Assembly: GCA_016290875.1 (NCBI GenBank)
Contig: JAEEVL010000002.1
Coordinates: forward strand, 203,208-267,207
Length of the DNA stretch: 64,000 nucleotides
From: Ruminococcus sp.
Lineage (GTDB): Bacteria > Bacillota > Clostridia > Oscillospirales > Ruminococcaceae
Direction of reading: 5' to 3'
Below are positions 8,773 to 17,301 of the stretch, piece after piece. Made by a program: the position numbers and the translations under genes. The notes under the pieces were generated by a model. That model did not search any database and had not been told where the DNA came from. It saw nothing but the letters and a program-made list of their open reading frames with translations. The first letter of the stretch is position 1. Every line of letters starts with the position of its first letter.

Positions 8773-10747
8773 GGTCACAGTAGCGAAGTCGGCAGGCTTC
8801 TGCTTCGGAGTTGACAGAGCTGTGAAAATGGTTTACAGCGAGCTTGAAAGCAACACAAAAGTAGCGACTTTGGGACCAATCATTCACAATCAGGATGTAG
8901 TGAACGATATGAAGTCCAAGGGCGCACGTATCATAGATACTCCGGATGAGCTCGAACCGGATGAAACTGTCGTTATTCGCTCGCACGGAGTCGGCAGGGA
9001 AATATATGATCAGATAGCTGCAAAGGGCAACCGTATGCTTGATGCGACCTGTCCGTTTGTATCGAGGATACATAAGATAGTCGCAGAAAAAACGGCTGAG
9101 GGCTATTTTATACTGATAGCCGGAGACTCGTCACATCCGGAAGTACAGGGGATAGTTGGTCATTGTGACGAAAACTGCCTTGTTTTCAAGGATAATTTTG
9201 AGCTAAAAGACTTTTTTGAAAAAAAATACACAAATTTGAAAAAAAGACTTGCAATTGTAGCTCAAACAACGTATAATATTGTAGTATGGGACGAGTGTTT
9301 AAACGTGATCCCGAAAGACGATCCGAACATCGTTATCTTTGATACTATCTGCAATGCGACTGATACAAGACAGTCCGATGCGGCTGAGCTTGCAAAAGAT
9401 TCAGATATCATGCTTGTTGTCGGCGGCAGACACAGTTCTAATACTGTGAAACTGTATGAGGTGTGCAGCCGATACTGTAAAACGTATCATATAGAGAATT
9501 CGGACGAGCTTCGGAGCTTAATGCTTCCCTCTGCCGAGAAGATCGGCATTACCGCTGGAGCCTCTACTCCGGCGCACATAATCAAGGAGGTACAAACCAA
9601 AATGGCAGAAAATGAAATTCTTGCATCTAATCAGAATGAGGAGTTCGACTTCGCTCAGATGATCGACGAGTCATTCAAAAAAATACATACAGGAGAGAAA
9701 GTTAAAGGCACAGTTGTTGCTGTAAATAATACAGAAGCTATCGTTGACCTCGGCACAAAGCACACAGGCTATGTTGCTCTCGACGATCTTACAGACGACC
9801 CCTCTAAGAAGCCTGCTGACATCGTTAGCGTTGGCGACGAGATCGATCTTGTTGTAATTAAGGTAAACGACGCTGAAGGTACATGCGCACTTTCAAAGAG
9901 AAAGGTTGACGAGCAGGCTGGCTACGAGAAGATCGTTCAGGCTAAGGAAGAAGGCACTGTTCTCGAGGGTGTTGTTCAGCACGTTGTTAACAAGGGCGTT
10001 ACTCTCAACGTTCTTGGCGTAAGAGTATTCATCCCCGCTTCACAGACAGGTCTCCCCAGAGGAGCAGAGCTCGAGCAGCTTCTCAAGAAGAAGGTAGAGT
10101 TCACTATCATCGAAGTTACAGAGGGAAGAAAGAGAGCAGTTGGTTCTATCAAGGCTGTTCAGAATGCTAAGAAGGCTGAAGCTCAGGCTAAGTTCTGGGA
10201 GACAGCTGAGGTTGGCGCAACTTACACAGGTAAGGTTAAGTCACTCACAAGCTTCGGTGCTTTCGTTGATCTCGGCGGCATCGACGGAATGGTTCACATT
10301 TCCGAACTCTCATGGAAGCGCATCAAGCACCCCAGCGAGGTTGTAAATGTTGGCGATACTCTTGAAGTATACATCAAGGACCTCAACCGCGAGGAGAACA
10401 GAATCTCCCTCGGCTTCAAGAAGGAAGAGGACAATCCTTGGGAAGTATTCAAGGCTAACTACCAGGTAGGCGACGTTGTTAAGGCAACTATCGTTTCTAT
10501 CACAAGCTTTGGTGCTTTTGCTCGCATCATCGACGGCGTTGACGGTCTTATCCACATCTCTCAGATCGCTGATAAGAAGGTTGACAATGTTAAGGACATC
10601 CTTACAGTAGGCGACGAAGTTGATGTTAAGATCATCGACATCGACATGGATTCAAAGAGAATCAGCATTTCTATGCGTGCTCTTCTCGAAGACGGTGAAG
10701 ATGCAGACGATGCTGAAGATGCTCCTGCTGAGAATGACGCTGAATAA
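8765..10747 (+). CDS. ispH-rpsA: Fused 4-hydroxy-3-methylbut-2-enyl diphosphate reductase (IspH) and ribosomal protein S1
   Basis: 660 aa fusion, a known clostridial arrangement. Residues 1-280 are IspH (LytB), the last step of the MEP isoprenoid pathway; the iron-sulfur cysteines are C13 (AGFCFGV), C96 (DATCPFV) and C196 (DTICNAT). Residues 311-380, 397-462, 484-552 and 567-640 are four S1 RNA-binding domains, followed by an acidic tail. The ATG at 8765 is chosen because AAGGAGGA lies eight bases upstream. Codon use changes sharply at the junction: the S1 half is rich in GTT, GCT, CTC, AAG and ATC codons, as in highly expressed genes, while the IspH half uses ATA, CCG, GCG and AAA freely. 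Internal promoter and start signals are listed separately. Confidence 0.95.
   Translation: MSKVTVAKSAGFCFGVDRAVKMVYSELESNTKVATLGPIIHNQDVVNDMKSKGARIIDTPDELEPDETVVIRSHGVGREIYDQIAAKGNRMLDATCPFVSRIHKIVAEKTAEGYFILIAGDSSHPEVQGIVGHCDENCLVFKDNFELKDFFEKKYTNLKKRLAIVAQTTYNIVVWDECLNVIPKDDPNIVIFDTICNATDTRQSDAAELAKDSDIMLVVGGRHSSNTVKLYEVCSRYCKTYHIENSDELRSLMLPSAEKIGITAGASTPAHIIKEVQTKMAENEILASNQNEEFDFAQMIDESFKKIHTGEKVKGTVVAVNNTEAIVDLGTKHTGYVALDDLTDDPSKKPADIVSVGDEIDLVVIKVNDAEGTCALSKRKVDEQAGYEKIVQAKEEGTVLEGVVQHVVNKGVTLNVLGVRVFIPASQTGLPRGAELEQLLKKKVEFTIIEVTEGRKRAVGSIKAVQNAKKAEAQAKFWETAEVGATYTGKVKSLTSFGAFVDLGGIDGMVHISELSWKRIKHPSEVVNVGDTLEVYIKDLNREENRISLGFKKEEDNPWEVFKANYQVGDVVKATIVSITSFGAFARIIDGVDGLIHISQIADKKVDNVKDILTVGDEVDVKIIDIDMDSKRISISMRALLEDGEDADDAEDAPAENDAE
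9249..9277 (+). promoter_or_regulatory. Candidate internal SigA promoter inside the ispH part
   Basis: TTGCAA, a 17-base spacer and TATAAT lie in an unusually AT-rich patch of the ispH coding region. Transcription from here would start near 9284, about 320 bases upstream of the internal S1 start at 9602, and would yield an mRNA for S1 without IspH. Seen in sequence; activity is inferred. Confidence 0.5.
9584..9604 (+). promoter_or_regulatory. Internal Shine-Dalgarno and ATG at the IspH/S1 junction
   Basis: AAGGAGGT at 9584-9591 is followed after ten bases by an in-frame ATG at 9602 (residue 280 of the fusion). The position matches the natural C-terminus of IspH and precedes all four S1 domains. 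The same bases encode I-K-E-V, a common IspH ending, so chance is possible; the match to anti-16S is nevertheless full length. Confidence 0.5.
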
Positions 10748-10767
10748 TCAAAATATAATGTGTAATG

Positions 10768-10797
10768 AAGCTGCACCTTCGGGTGCAGCTTTTTTGT
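10768..10797 (+). terminator. Rho-independent terminator after ispH-rpsA
   Basis: AAGCTGCACC and GGTGCAGCTT form a ten-base-pair stem with a short TTCG-containing loop, followed by TTTTTT. It ends the long housekeeping run before the cellulosomal genes. Confidence 0.93.
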
Positions 10798-10879
10798 TGT
10801 TAAGTTAATGAAATGATACATCGTGCGTAACTATAATAAATAATAGCACATTCAATCAGTTAATGAGCATTATACATCA

Positions 10880-10908
10880 TTGATATTTGACATTTGCTGG
10901 GATATAAT
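10880..10908 (+). promoter_or_regulatory. SigA promoter for the pectate lyase gene
   Basis: TTGATA at 10880, a 17-base spacer and TATAAT at 10903 precede the lyase start by about 70 bases. The overlapping TTGACA at 10886 has only ten bases to the same TATAAT and is unlikely to be the -35. Confidence 0.65.
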
Positions 10909-10976
10909 GTAATCATAGTAATTGTGAAGGCAGTCAATAGGGCTGTCGGGGAATATTAAAATTGGAGGAACCATTT

Positions 10977-13900
10977 ATGAAGAATTATTTGCTCAGGAAG
11001 AGAATAGCTTCTGTTGCTGCGGCAGCACTTGTATCTGTTTCCGGTATTGCAGGAGCATCGGCAGGTCGTATGTCGGCTGTACCGGGGGCTATTGAAGCAT
11101 CTGCTGCTGTCGAGAACAGCGTTAAGTTCATTACTTCTGTCGGTTACGGCGAAGGCGTTTATGCGACATGGGCAACTGTGTCCGGTGCTTCCGGCTACAA
11201 CGCTTATGTTGACGGCAAAAAACTCGATTCTATGCTTATCAGGCAGTATTCCGGCTATGTTAGAGCTGATGCTCCCGGACTTTCTTCCGGCAATCATACA
11301 ATAAAAATCGTTCCGGTCATAAACGGCAAAGAGGATACTTCAAAGGCATCTGAGGTAACAGCTTCGGCATACGCACATGAGCGCTCAGGATACGGCTTTG
11401 TAAATGGTTCTTCGTCAGGAGCTTATAATGATAACGGAACTCTCAAAAGTAATGCAACTGTTATCTATGTGACCAATGCAAATAAAGATAGTATAAGCGT
11501 TTCACTCCCCGATAAGAAAGGAAGTAATGTTTCTCTTCAGGGAGTTCAGAATATCATAACAAATCTCAAGGGCAATTCAAAGGTCGGACCGGTATGTCTC
11601 AGATTTATCGGAAATATCCAGGATCCGGCCAATATGCCCAAGGGTGACCTCCTCGTTGACGGTGTTACCTGCGGCCTCACTATTGAGGGTGTCGGAAGTG
11701 ATGCGACATTCAACGGCTTCGGACTTGTTCTCAAGAACAGCTCCAATGTCGAGGTCCGCAATATCGGCTTTATGAACTGCAACAGTTCCGAGGGAGACGA
11801 TTGCGGTCTCCAGCAGACTAATGATCATATATGGGTACATAACTGCGATTTCTTCTACGGCGATGCAGGTACAGACGCCGATCAGAAGAAGGGTGACGGT
11901 GCTCTCGATACTAAAAAGTCTACCTATGTTACACATTCCTATAATCATTTCTGGGATAACGGAAAGTGCAACCTTCAGGGAATGAAGGACGAGACGGTTG
12001 AGAACTATGTGACATACCACCATAACTGGTATGACCACTCCGATTCACGCCACCCGAGAATCAGAACCTGTACAGTTCACTGCTACAATAACTATTACGA
12101 CGGCGTTGCTAAGTACGGTATCGGTGCAGCTATGGGCTGCTCGGCTTTCGTTGAGAACAACTATTTCAGAAACTGCAAGTTCCCGATGATAATTGCAAGT
12201 CAGGCAGACGACCTTGATTCAGCAGGAAAGTCCACTATGTCCGGCGAGACAGGCGGAATGATAAAGTCCTACGGCAACAAGATCGTCGGTGCTCAGAACT
12301 ATATCACATATCAGCAGAACAATACGGATTTCGATGCATTTGAGGCATCATCGAGAAATGAACAGGTACCTTCATCAGCTAAGGCTAAGAACGGCGGTGC
12401 AGTTTACTCAAACTTTGATACTGCTTCAGGTTTCTATAAATATACTGCGGAAAGCGCGGACGCTGTTCCTGCAAGTGTAACTGCAAAGGCAGGACGAGTT
12501 GACGGCGGCGATTTCAAGTGGAAGTTTGACAATTCCGTTGATGACAAGAGCTCGGATGTGAATGACGCACTCAAATCCGCACTTGTTAATTATAAAGATC
12601 AGATAACCGCGATAGGCAGCGGTTTCAAGGAGGACGGATCGTCTATACCTGAGACTCCGTCAGAAACATATCCGGTAGTTACCGATATTGAGGTGACAAC
12701 ACAGGCTTATGAGGTAACTCAGCCTGTGACCACAGCTCAGTCATCAACTCCATCAGGTTCCGGTGAAACTATACCGTTTACCGGCAGCAATGTTATCTTT
12801 GCTTCGCCTTCAGGCGGCGGCGACGGCAAGAGCATTTCCTCACCAACTGACGTTCTTACGGCTATAAAGAATGTTCCGGCAGGCGGATACATTTACCTCC
12901 TCGAGGGAATATACAGATATACCAATACTATCAGCATAGCTGAGAGCAATTCCGGCAGTGCAGGAAAATATAAAACCATTGCCGCATATCCTGGTGCTAA
13001 CGTAAAGTTTGACTTTACCGGTCAGGCGGTTGATGCAAGTGCAAGAGGATTTGTGCTGGAAGGCTCTTACTGGCACTTCTACGGATTTACTGTTGCAAAT
13101 GCAGGCGATAACGGAATGCTACTTCCCGGTGACAATAATATCATCGAGATGATGGTATTTGAGGGCAATCAGGACACAGGTCTACAGATTTCACGTCTTA
13201 ATTCGAGTTACACTCAGGTAGCCGACTGGCCGACGAATAACCTCATCAAGAACTGTACTTCAAGAAACAACTGTGACGATGCTACCATGGAAAATGCTGA
13301 CGGCTTTGCTGCAAAACTTACCTGCGGCGAGGGCAATGTTTTCGACGGCTGTATAGCATACAACAATTCCGATGACGGCTGGGATCTATATGCAAAGACC
13401 GAGACAGGTCCGATAGGCGTTGTCACCATAAAGAACTGTATCGCATTCCGCAACGGCTTTACCGAGGACGGCAGGGGATATGGAGATTGCGATGGCAACG
13501 GTTTCAAACTCGGCGGCGGCGGAGTAGGTACACGCCACAAGGTAGAGAATTGCCTTGCGTTCGAGAACCTCAACTGCGGCTTCACCGACAATAATAACCC
13601 AAAGTTCGGTGATATGAAGAACTGCACCGCTTACAATAACGGCATAGGCGGCAAGGGCAAAGGCAACTATTTCGTTTACAGGAACGACACATCTACAACC
13701 CTCTCAAATATGATGTCATATTACAACACAGGAAAGGTTTCTAAGACCAACGCAGCCGGCATAAAGCTTGCAAGCGACAAATTCGTTGGCAATATGACAA
13801 ACTCCCTCTACTTCAATAATAACGGCAACTATTACTCAATAAAGAATACTACTTCCATAGCCAGCGGCGACAAGAAGGGCGACATCGTGAAGCCGGGCGA

Positions 13901-14402
13901 CAATGACTTCATTACGCTGAACATCGCAGGAATGGGAACAGACTTCCACAAGGCATGGAGAAATGCTGACGGTTCTCCGAAGCCTGCCGGATTTGCCGAG
14001 ACTGCTTCCAACAGCACTTACAGCTCTGTCGGATACAAAATGAGCGGAGGCGTCTCCCAGGCTTCTGCACCGGCGGTTTACACAACAGGTACTCTTGAAC
14101 CTGAGACTACGACAACTGCTCCGGAAACTACAACTGCACCCGAGACAACACAGATAACCTCAGAGGAACTTGCAGTTACTATTGCAGGTGACGCAAATCT
14201 CGATGGTTCAGTGAATATCGCAGATGCAGTGCTTGTAATGCAGGTTTCAACAAATCCCGACAAGTACGCTCAGGGCAGGAGCTCGTTGAGCATAACTGCT
14301 CAGGGCGAAAAGAATGCTGACGTTGACGGCAAGGCAGGGCTTTCAAATTCTGATGCTTTGCTGATACAGAAGTTTAAACTCGGACTTGTCAGCAGCTTAT
14401 AA
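10977..14402 (+). CDS. Secreted cellulosomal pectate lyase, PL1-PL9-dockerin
   Basis: 1141 aa. An ATG with GGAGGAA six bases upstream opens a signal peptide (MKNYLLRKRI, then an Ala/Val-rich core). A fibronectin-like segment (about 45-130) is followed by a PL1 parallel beta-helix pectate lyase (about 136-430) with the calcium-site region DGALDTK and the catalytic-arginine block SRHPRIRT. After a Thr/Pro/Glu linker, a PL9 exo-pectate lyase-like beta-helix (about 598-1030) begins with NVIFASPSGGGDG and contains NADGFAAKL and SDDGWDLYAK. A TTTAPETTTAPETT linker leads to a C-terminal dockerin (about 1070-1141) with GDANLDGSVNIAD and ADVDGKAGLSNSDALLIQK repeats. Both catalytic modules cleave homogalacturonan by beta-elimination; the dockerin should attach the enzyme to a scaffoldin not encoded here. 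Confidence 0.93.
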   Translation: MKNYLLRKRIASVAAAALVSVSGIAGASAGRMSAVPGAIEASAAVENSVKFITSVGYGEGVYATWATVSGASGYNAYVDGKKLDSMLIRQYSGYVRADAPGLSSGNHTIKIVPVINGKEDTSKASEVTASAYAHERSGYGFVNGSSSGAYNDNGTLKSNATVIYVTNANKDSISVSLPDKKGSNVSLQGVQNIITNLKGNSKVGPVCLRFIGNIQDPANMPKGDLLVDGVTCGLTIEGVGSDATFNGFGLVLKNSSNVEVRNIGFMNCNSSEGDDCGLQQTNDHIWVHNCDFFYGDAGTDADQKKGDGALDTKKSTYVTHSYNHFWDNGKCNLQGMKDETVENYVTYHHNWYDHSDSRHPRIRTCTVHCYNNYYDGVAKYGIGAAMGCSAFVENNYFRNCKFPMIIASQADDLDSAGKSTMSGETGGMIKSYGNKIVGAQNYITYQQNNTDFDAFEASSRNEQVPSSAKAKNGGAVYSNFDTASGFYKYTAESADAVPASVTAKAGRVDGGDFKWKFDNSVDDKSSDVNDALKSALVNYKDQITAIGSGFKEDGSSIPETPSETYPVVTDIEVTTQAYEVTQPVTTAQSSTPSGSGETIPFTGSNVIFASPSGGGDGKSISSPTDVLTAIKNVPAGGYIYLLEGIYRYTNTISIAESNSGSAGKYKTIAAYPGANVKFDFTGQAVDASARGFVLEGSYWHFYGFTVANAGDNGMLLPGDNNIIEMMVFEGNQDTGLQISRLNSSYTQVADWPTNNLIKNCTSRNNCDDATMENADGFAAKLTCGEGNVFDGCIAYNNSDDGWDLYAKTETGPIGVVTIKNCIAFRNGFTEDGRGYGDCDGNGFKLGGGGVGTRHKVENCLAFENLNCGFTDNNNPKFGDMKNCTAYNNGIGGKGKGNYFVYRNDTSTTLSNMMSYYNTGKVSKTNAAGIKLASDKFVGNMTNSLYFNNNGNYYSIKNTTSIASGDKKGDIVKPGDNDFITLNIAGMGTDFHKAWRNADGSPKPAGFAETASNSTYSSVGYKMSGGVSQASAPAVYTTGTLEPETTTTAPETTTAPETTQITSEELAVTIAGDANLDGSVNIADAVLVMQVSTNPDKYAQGRSSLSITAQGEKNADVDGKAGLSNSDALLIQKFKLGLVSSL

Positions 14403-14428
14403 TGCTATTTACTCCTTTAATTAATGAT

Positions 14429-14467
14429 AATGAAAAAAGAGGTTTTCCCGGACCTCTTTTTTCATTA
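14429..14467 (+). terminator. Rho-independent terminator after the pectate lyase gene
   Basis: AATGAAAAAAGAGGT pairs with ACCTCTTTTTTCATT in a 15-base-pair stem with a TTTCCCGG loop. The A-rich 5' arm makes it potentially active in both directions. Confidence 0.85.
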
Positions 14468-14484
14468 ATTAACATAAATTATAC

Positions 14485-14513
14485 TTGACAAAACCTGTTA
14501 TTTATTGTATAGT
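14485..14513 (+). promoter_or_regulatory. SigA promoter for the GH9-CBM3 cellulase gene
   Basis: Consensus TTGACA at 14485, a 17-base spacer and TATAGT at 14508. It lies about 55 bases upstream of the start codon and directly after the preceding terminator, so this cellulase is its own transcription unit. Confidence 0.8.
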
Positions 14514-14566
14514 AAATTTGTATAGGTACGCGAATGTGTGCCAAAAAAATGAGAGGGGTATATACT

Positions 14567-17011
14567 ATGAAGTTAAAAAAACTGACGGCGGCAGCAGCAG
14601 CACTGGCTATTACTGCCGGAATGTCTTCAGCTTATCCTGCTGCTCCCGAGAGGCAGCTCACAGCTGAGGCAGCAAGCAAGTACAACTACGCAGAAGCGCT
14701 CCAGAAGTCAATGTTCTTCTATGAAGTTCAGCAGTCTGGAAATCTTCCGGACTGGAATCCGGTACAATGGAGAGACGACTCAATGGTTGATGAAGACGGC
14801 AAAGAAACCGATGTCTGCAAGGGCGGTTGGTATGACGCCGGTGACCATTTCAAGTTCACACTTACAAATGCTTATTCAGCTGCTATGCTCGCCTGGGGTT
14901 ACCTTGAGTACAAGGATGCTGTTGACAAGCAGGGCCTCGGTGAGACCTACCGCAACAATGTTCAGTGGGGACTCGATTATCTTATGCAATGTGACAGAGG
15001 AGATAAGATAATCGGTACTGTCGGAGATTTTACAGGTGGTTCTACTGACCATAACATCTGGTGCAGCGCAGAGGTTTATCTCCGCAAGCATCATCTTAAC
15101 AACAACGATTGGGTTCGTCCGTATGATGAGATAGACGATTCAAGTACAATGGCACTTTCTGCAGCAGCACTTGCAGAAGGTTACCTTATGTTCAAGGACA
15201 CTCAGCCTGATAAGGCAAAGGCATATCTCGATCAGGCTAAGACATATTTCAAGACTGCTGACAAGGTCAGAAACAACGAGAATGGTGCTATGGGATCTAT
15301 GTATGATCCTTCTTCATGGGTAGATGACTGTATGTTTGCTGCTATCTGGCTTTACAGAGCAACAGGCGACAAGAGCTATATGGACAAGGTTGAGAACGAA
15401 TATATTCCTCTGTTCCCGAAAGAAAACCAGTCAACTGAGCGTAAGTTCACATGGGGACTTTGCTGGGATGATACTTCTCAGGGTGCTGCTTTCCTCTATG
15501 CGCAGGAGACAGGAAATCCTGACTGGATCGCACACGTTTCTCACCACTTGGATTACTGGATAGACGGTTACGGCGGAAAGAAGGTTGACTATACTCCTGA
15601 CGGTATGGCATGGCTGTTCAGCTGGGGCCCTGCACGTCACGTAAGTACAACCTGCTGGCTCGCTAAGCTCGCTTCCGATACTATATTCGAGGGTAACAGC
15701 AAGCTTCAGGAAAAGTATAACAACTGGGCTAAAGGTCAGATGGACTATATCTTCGGTGATAACGATAATAACTTCAGTTATGTACTTGGTATGGGAGATA
15801 ACGGTCCGACTGCTTTCCATCACAGAACTGCTTCCGGTATCCATGATGATCACTGGAACAACCTCGGTCAGGCATCAGGCGGCGATGAGGGATGGCAGAC
15901 AGAGTATGCTCATACTCTTTACGGTGCTCTCGTAGGCGGACCTGATAAGACAGGTAATTATGTAAATGATGTCTCAAAGTATGAGTACTCAGAGGTAGCT
16001 ATCGACTATAACGCAGGCTATACAGCTTGTCTCTGTGCACTTGTTGATGATTTTGGCGGAACAACTGATCCTGCGTTCCCACACTCAGAGAAGCCTACTT
16101 GGGATGAGTGGCAGGTCGCAGCAGTTCTCAATGGTTCGCCTGCAAAGAGCTACACCGAGATCAAGGCATGGGCTATGAACCATACAGCATGGCCGGCAAG
16201 AGTTGCTGAGGACATCGAGTATCGTTACTTCTTCGATGTATCAGAGCTTTTCGATAATGGTCTTACAGTTGATCAGATAAAGGTAGAAGGTAAGTCACAG
16301 CAGTATAAGGAAGGCGAGCAGGGCTATGCAACTGTTTCCGGTCCTTACAAGTATGATGGAGATCCTTCCGGCAACACATACTATGCAAGCATCAAGTTCG
16401 AGGACGGCAGAGCTATTATGCCTACCGGACAGAGTGAACACAGAGATGAGGTTCAGTTCCGTGTATCTATCCCGGATGCTATCGACGGAAAGTCTACAGA
16501 GGGCGCTTGGGATGCTACGAATGACTGGTCTTACCTCGGCGGAATCGCAACAGCGACCGACCTTAAGAAGGCTGATTCGCTCAATAAACATATGCCTATG
16601 TATGTAAACGGCGTTCTCGTATGGGGCGAAGAGCCTGACGGAACAGTTCCTACAAAGTCTGACTACGTTCCCAAGAGAAGCGCTCAGGGCGGTGCAGGCA
16701 CAGAGGATCCCACAAAGGAGACTCAGTCAGAAACTGTATCACAGGAAGGACCTACCGGCGATACAAGTCTCAAGCCTACTTGTCTCGGTGACGCAAACCT
16801 CGATAAGAATGTAAATATTGCAGACGCTGTATTAGTAATGCAGGTTGCAACAAATCCTGACAAGTACGCTAAGGGCAAGACAAGCCTCAGCATTACAGAA
16901 CAGGGTGAGATCAACGCTGATGTTGACGGCAAGAAGGGCCTTTCAAATAACGATGCGCTCCTCATTCAGAAGTTCAAGCTTGGTCTTATTGACAAATTTC
17001 CGGTAGAATAA
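14567..17011 (+). CDS. Cellulosomal endoglucanase, GH9-CBM3-dockerin
   Basis: 814 aa. GAGAGGGG precedes the ATG at 14567; an upstream in-frame ATG at 14534 lacks a ribosome site and would spoil the signal peptide. After the signal peptide, GH9 spans about residues 27-500, with the catalytic-aspartate motif GGWYDAGDHFKF near residue 88 and GAFHHR-like TAFHHRTASG later. A CBM3 module of the 3c type follows (about 515-690; ITEIKAWAMNHTAWPAR-like opening and GYATVSGPYKYDG), which in such theme B enzymes aids processive cellulose attack. The dockerin is at about 741-814 (GDANLDKNVNIAD, DVDGKKGLSNNDALLIQK). Codon use is strongly biased to GTT, GCT, AAG and ATC, suggesting high expression. Confidence 0.95.
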   Translation: MKLKKLTAAAAALAITAGMSSAYPAAPERQLTAEAASKYNYAEALQKSMFFYEVQQSGNLPDWNPVQWRDDSMVDEDGKETDVCKGGWYDAGDHFKFTLTNAYSAAMLAWGYLEYKDAVDKQGLGETYRNNVQWGLDYLMQCDRGDKIIGTVGDFTGGSTDHNIWCSAEVYLRKHHLNNNDWVRPYDEIDDSSTMALSAAALAEGYLMFKDTQPDKAKAYLDQAKTYFKTADKVRNNENGAMGSMYDPSSWVDDCMFAAIWLYRATGDKSYMDKVENEYIPLFPKENQSTERKFTWGLCWDDTSQGAAFLYAQETGNPDWIAHVSHHLDYWIDGYGGKKVDYTPDGMAWLFSWGPARHVSTTCWLAKLASDTIFEGNSKLQEKYNNWAKGQMDYIFGDNDNNFSYVLGMGDNGPTAFHHRTASGIHDDHWNNLGQASGGDEGWQTEYAHTLYGALVGGPDKTGNYVNDVSKYEYSEVAIDYNAGYTACLCALVDDFGGTTDPAFPHSEKPTWDEWQVAAVLNGSPAKSYTEIKAWAMNHTAWPARVAEDIEYRYFFDVSELFDNGLTVDQIKVEGKSQQYKEGEQGYATVSGPYKYDGDPSGNTYYASIKFEDGRAIMPTGQSEHRDEVQFRVSIPDAIDGKSTEGAWDATNDWSYLGGIATATDLKKADSLNKHMPMYVNGVLVWGEEPDGTVPTKSDYVPKRSAQGGAGTEDPTKETQSETVSQEGPTGDTSLKPTCLGDANLDKNVNIADAVLVMQVATNPDKYAKGKTSLSITEQGEINADVDGKKGLSNNDALLIQKFKLGLIDKFPVE

Positions 17012-17032
17012 AAACTTATTCACAATTTGTTC

Positions 17033-17066
17033 ACAAAGGGAGATTTATCTCCCTTTGTTCTTTTTT
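17033..17066 (+). terminator. Rho-independent terminator after the GH9-CBM3 gene
   Basis: ACAAAGGGAGA pairs perfectly with TCTCCCTTTGT over 11 bases with a TTTA loop, followed by TCTTTTTT. Confidence 0.92.
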
Positions 17067-17154
17067 ATTCGCTTGTGCAATGTGTACAAATTATGAACAG
17101 CTCCATTAGGAATATACACGAATTTCCGGAAAGCTATTTACTTTTCTGAAACGA

Positions 17155-17301
17155 TATAATATAATAAAACATGGTAAGGTGGTTCGGTGCAGGTCACTTT
17201 TGACTACGCCTTATCCATACAATAAGTAGGTATAACCGCAATGTTTGCACTGACGTTGCGTTATAAGTAAATTATTTAATTCTAACTGGGAGGGTAAAAC
17301 A
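17155..17301 (+). promoter_or_regulatory. -10 box and structured leader of the CBM4-GH9 gene
   Basis: TATAAT at 17155 has no clear -35. The roughly 135-base leader contains two foldable parts. In 17171-17218, ATGG-TAA pairs with TTA-TCCAT around an inner hairpin GGTGCAGGTCA/TGACTACGCC. In 17231-17265, TATAACCGCAA pairs with TTGCGTTATA with one bulge. A GGGAGGG ribosome site follows at 17288. No known riboswitch class was recognised; regulation is inferred only. Confidence 0.45.

Noticed and set aside
10886..10908. TTGACA with TATAAT before the pectate lyase gene
   Set aside because: The spacer is only ten bases; the overlapping TTGATA with a 17-base spacer is the better promoter.
17171..17265. 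Leader of the CBM4-GH9 gene as a c-di-GMP (GEMM) riboswitch
   Set aside because: The GEMM core (GCAAACC, GACGCAAAG, GCCA tetraloop receptor) is absent.
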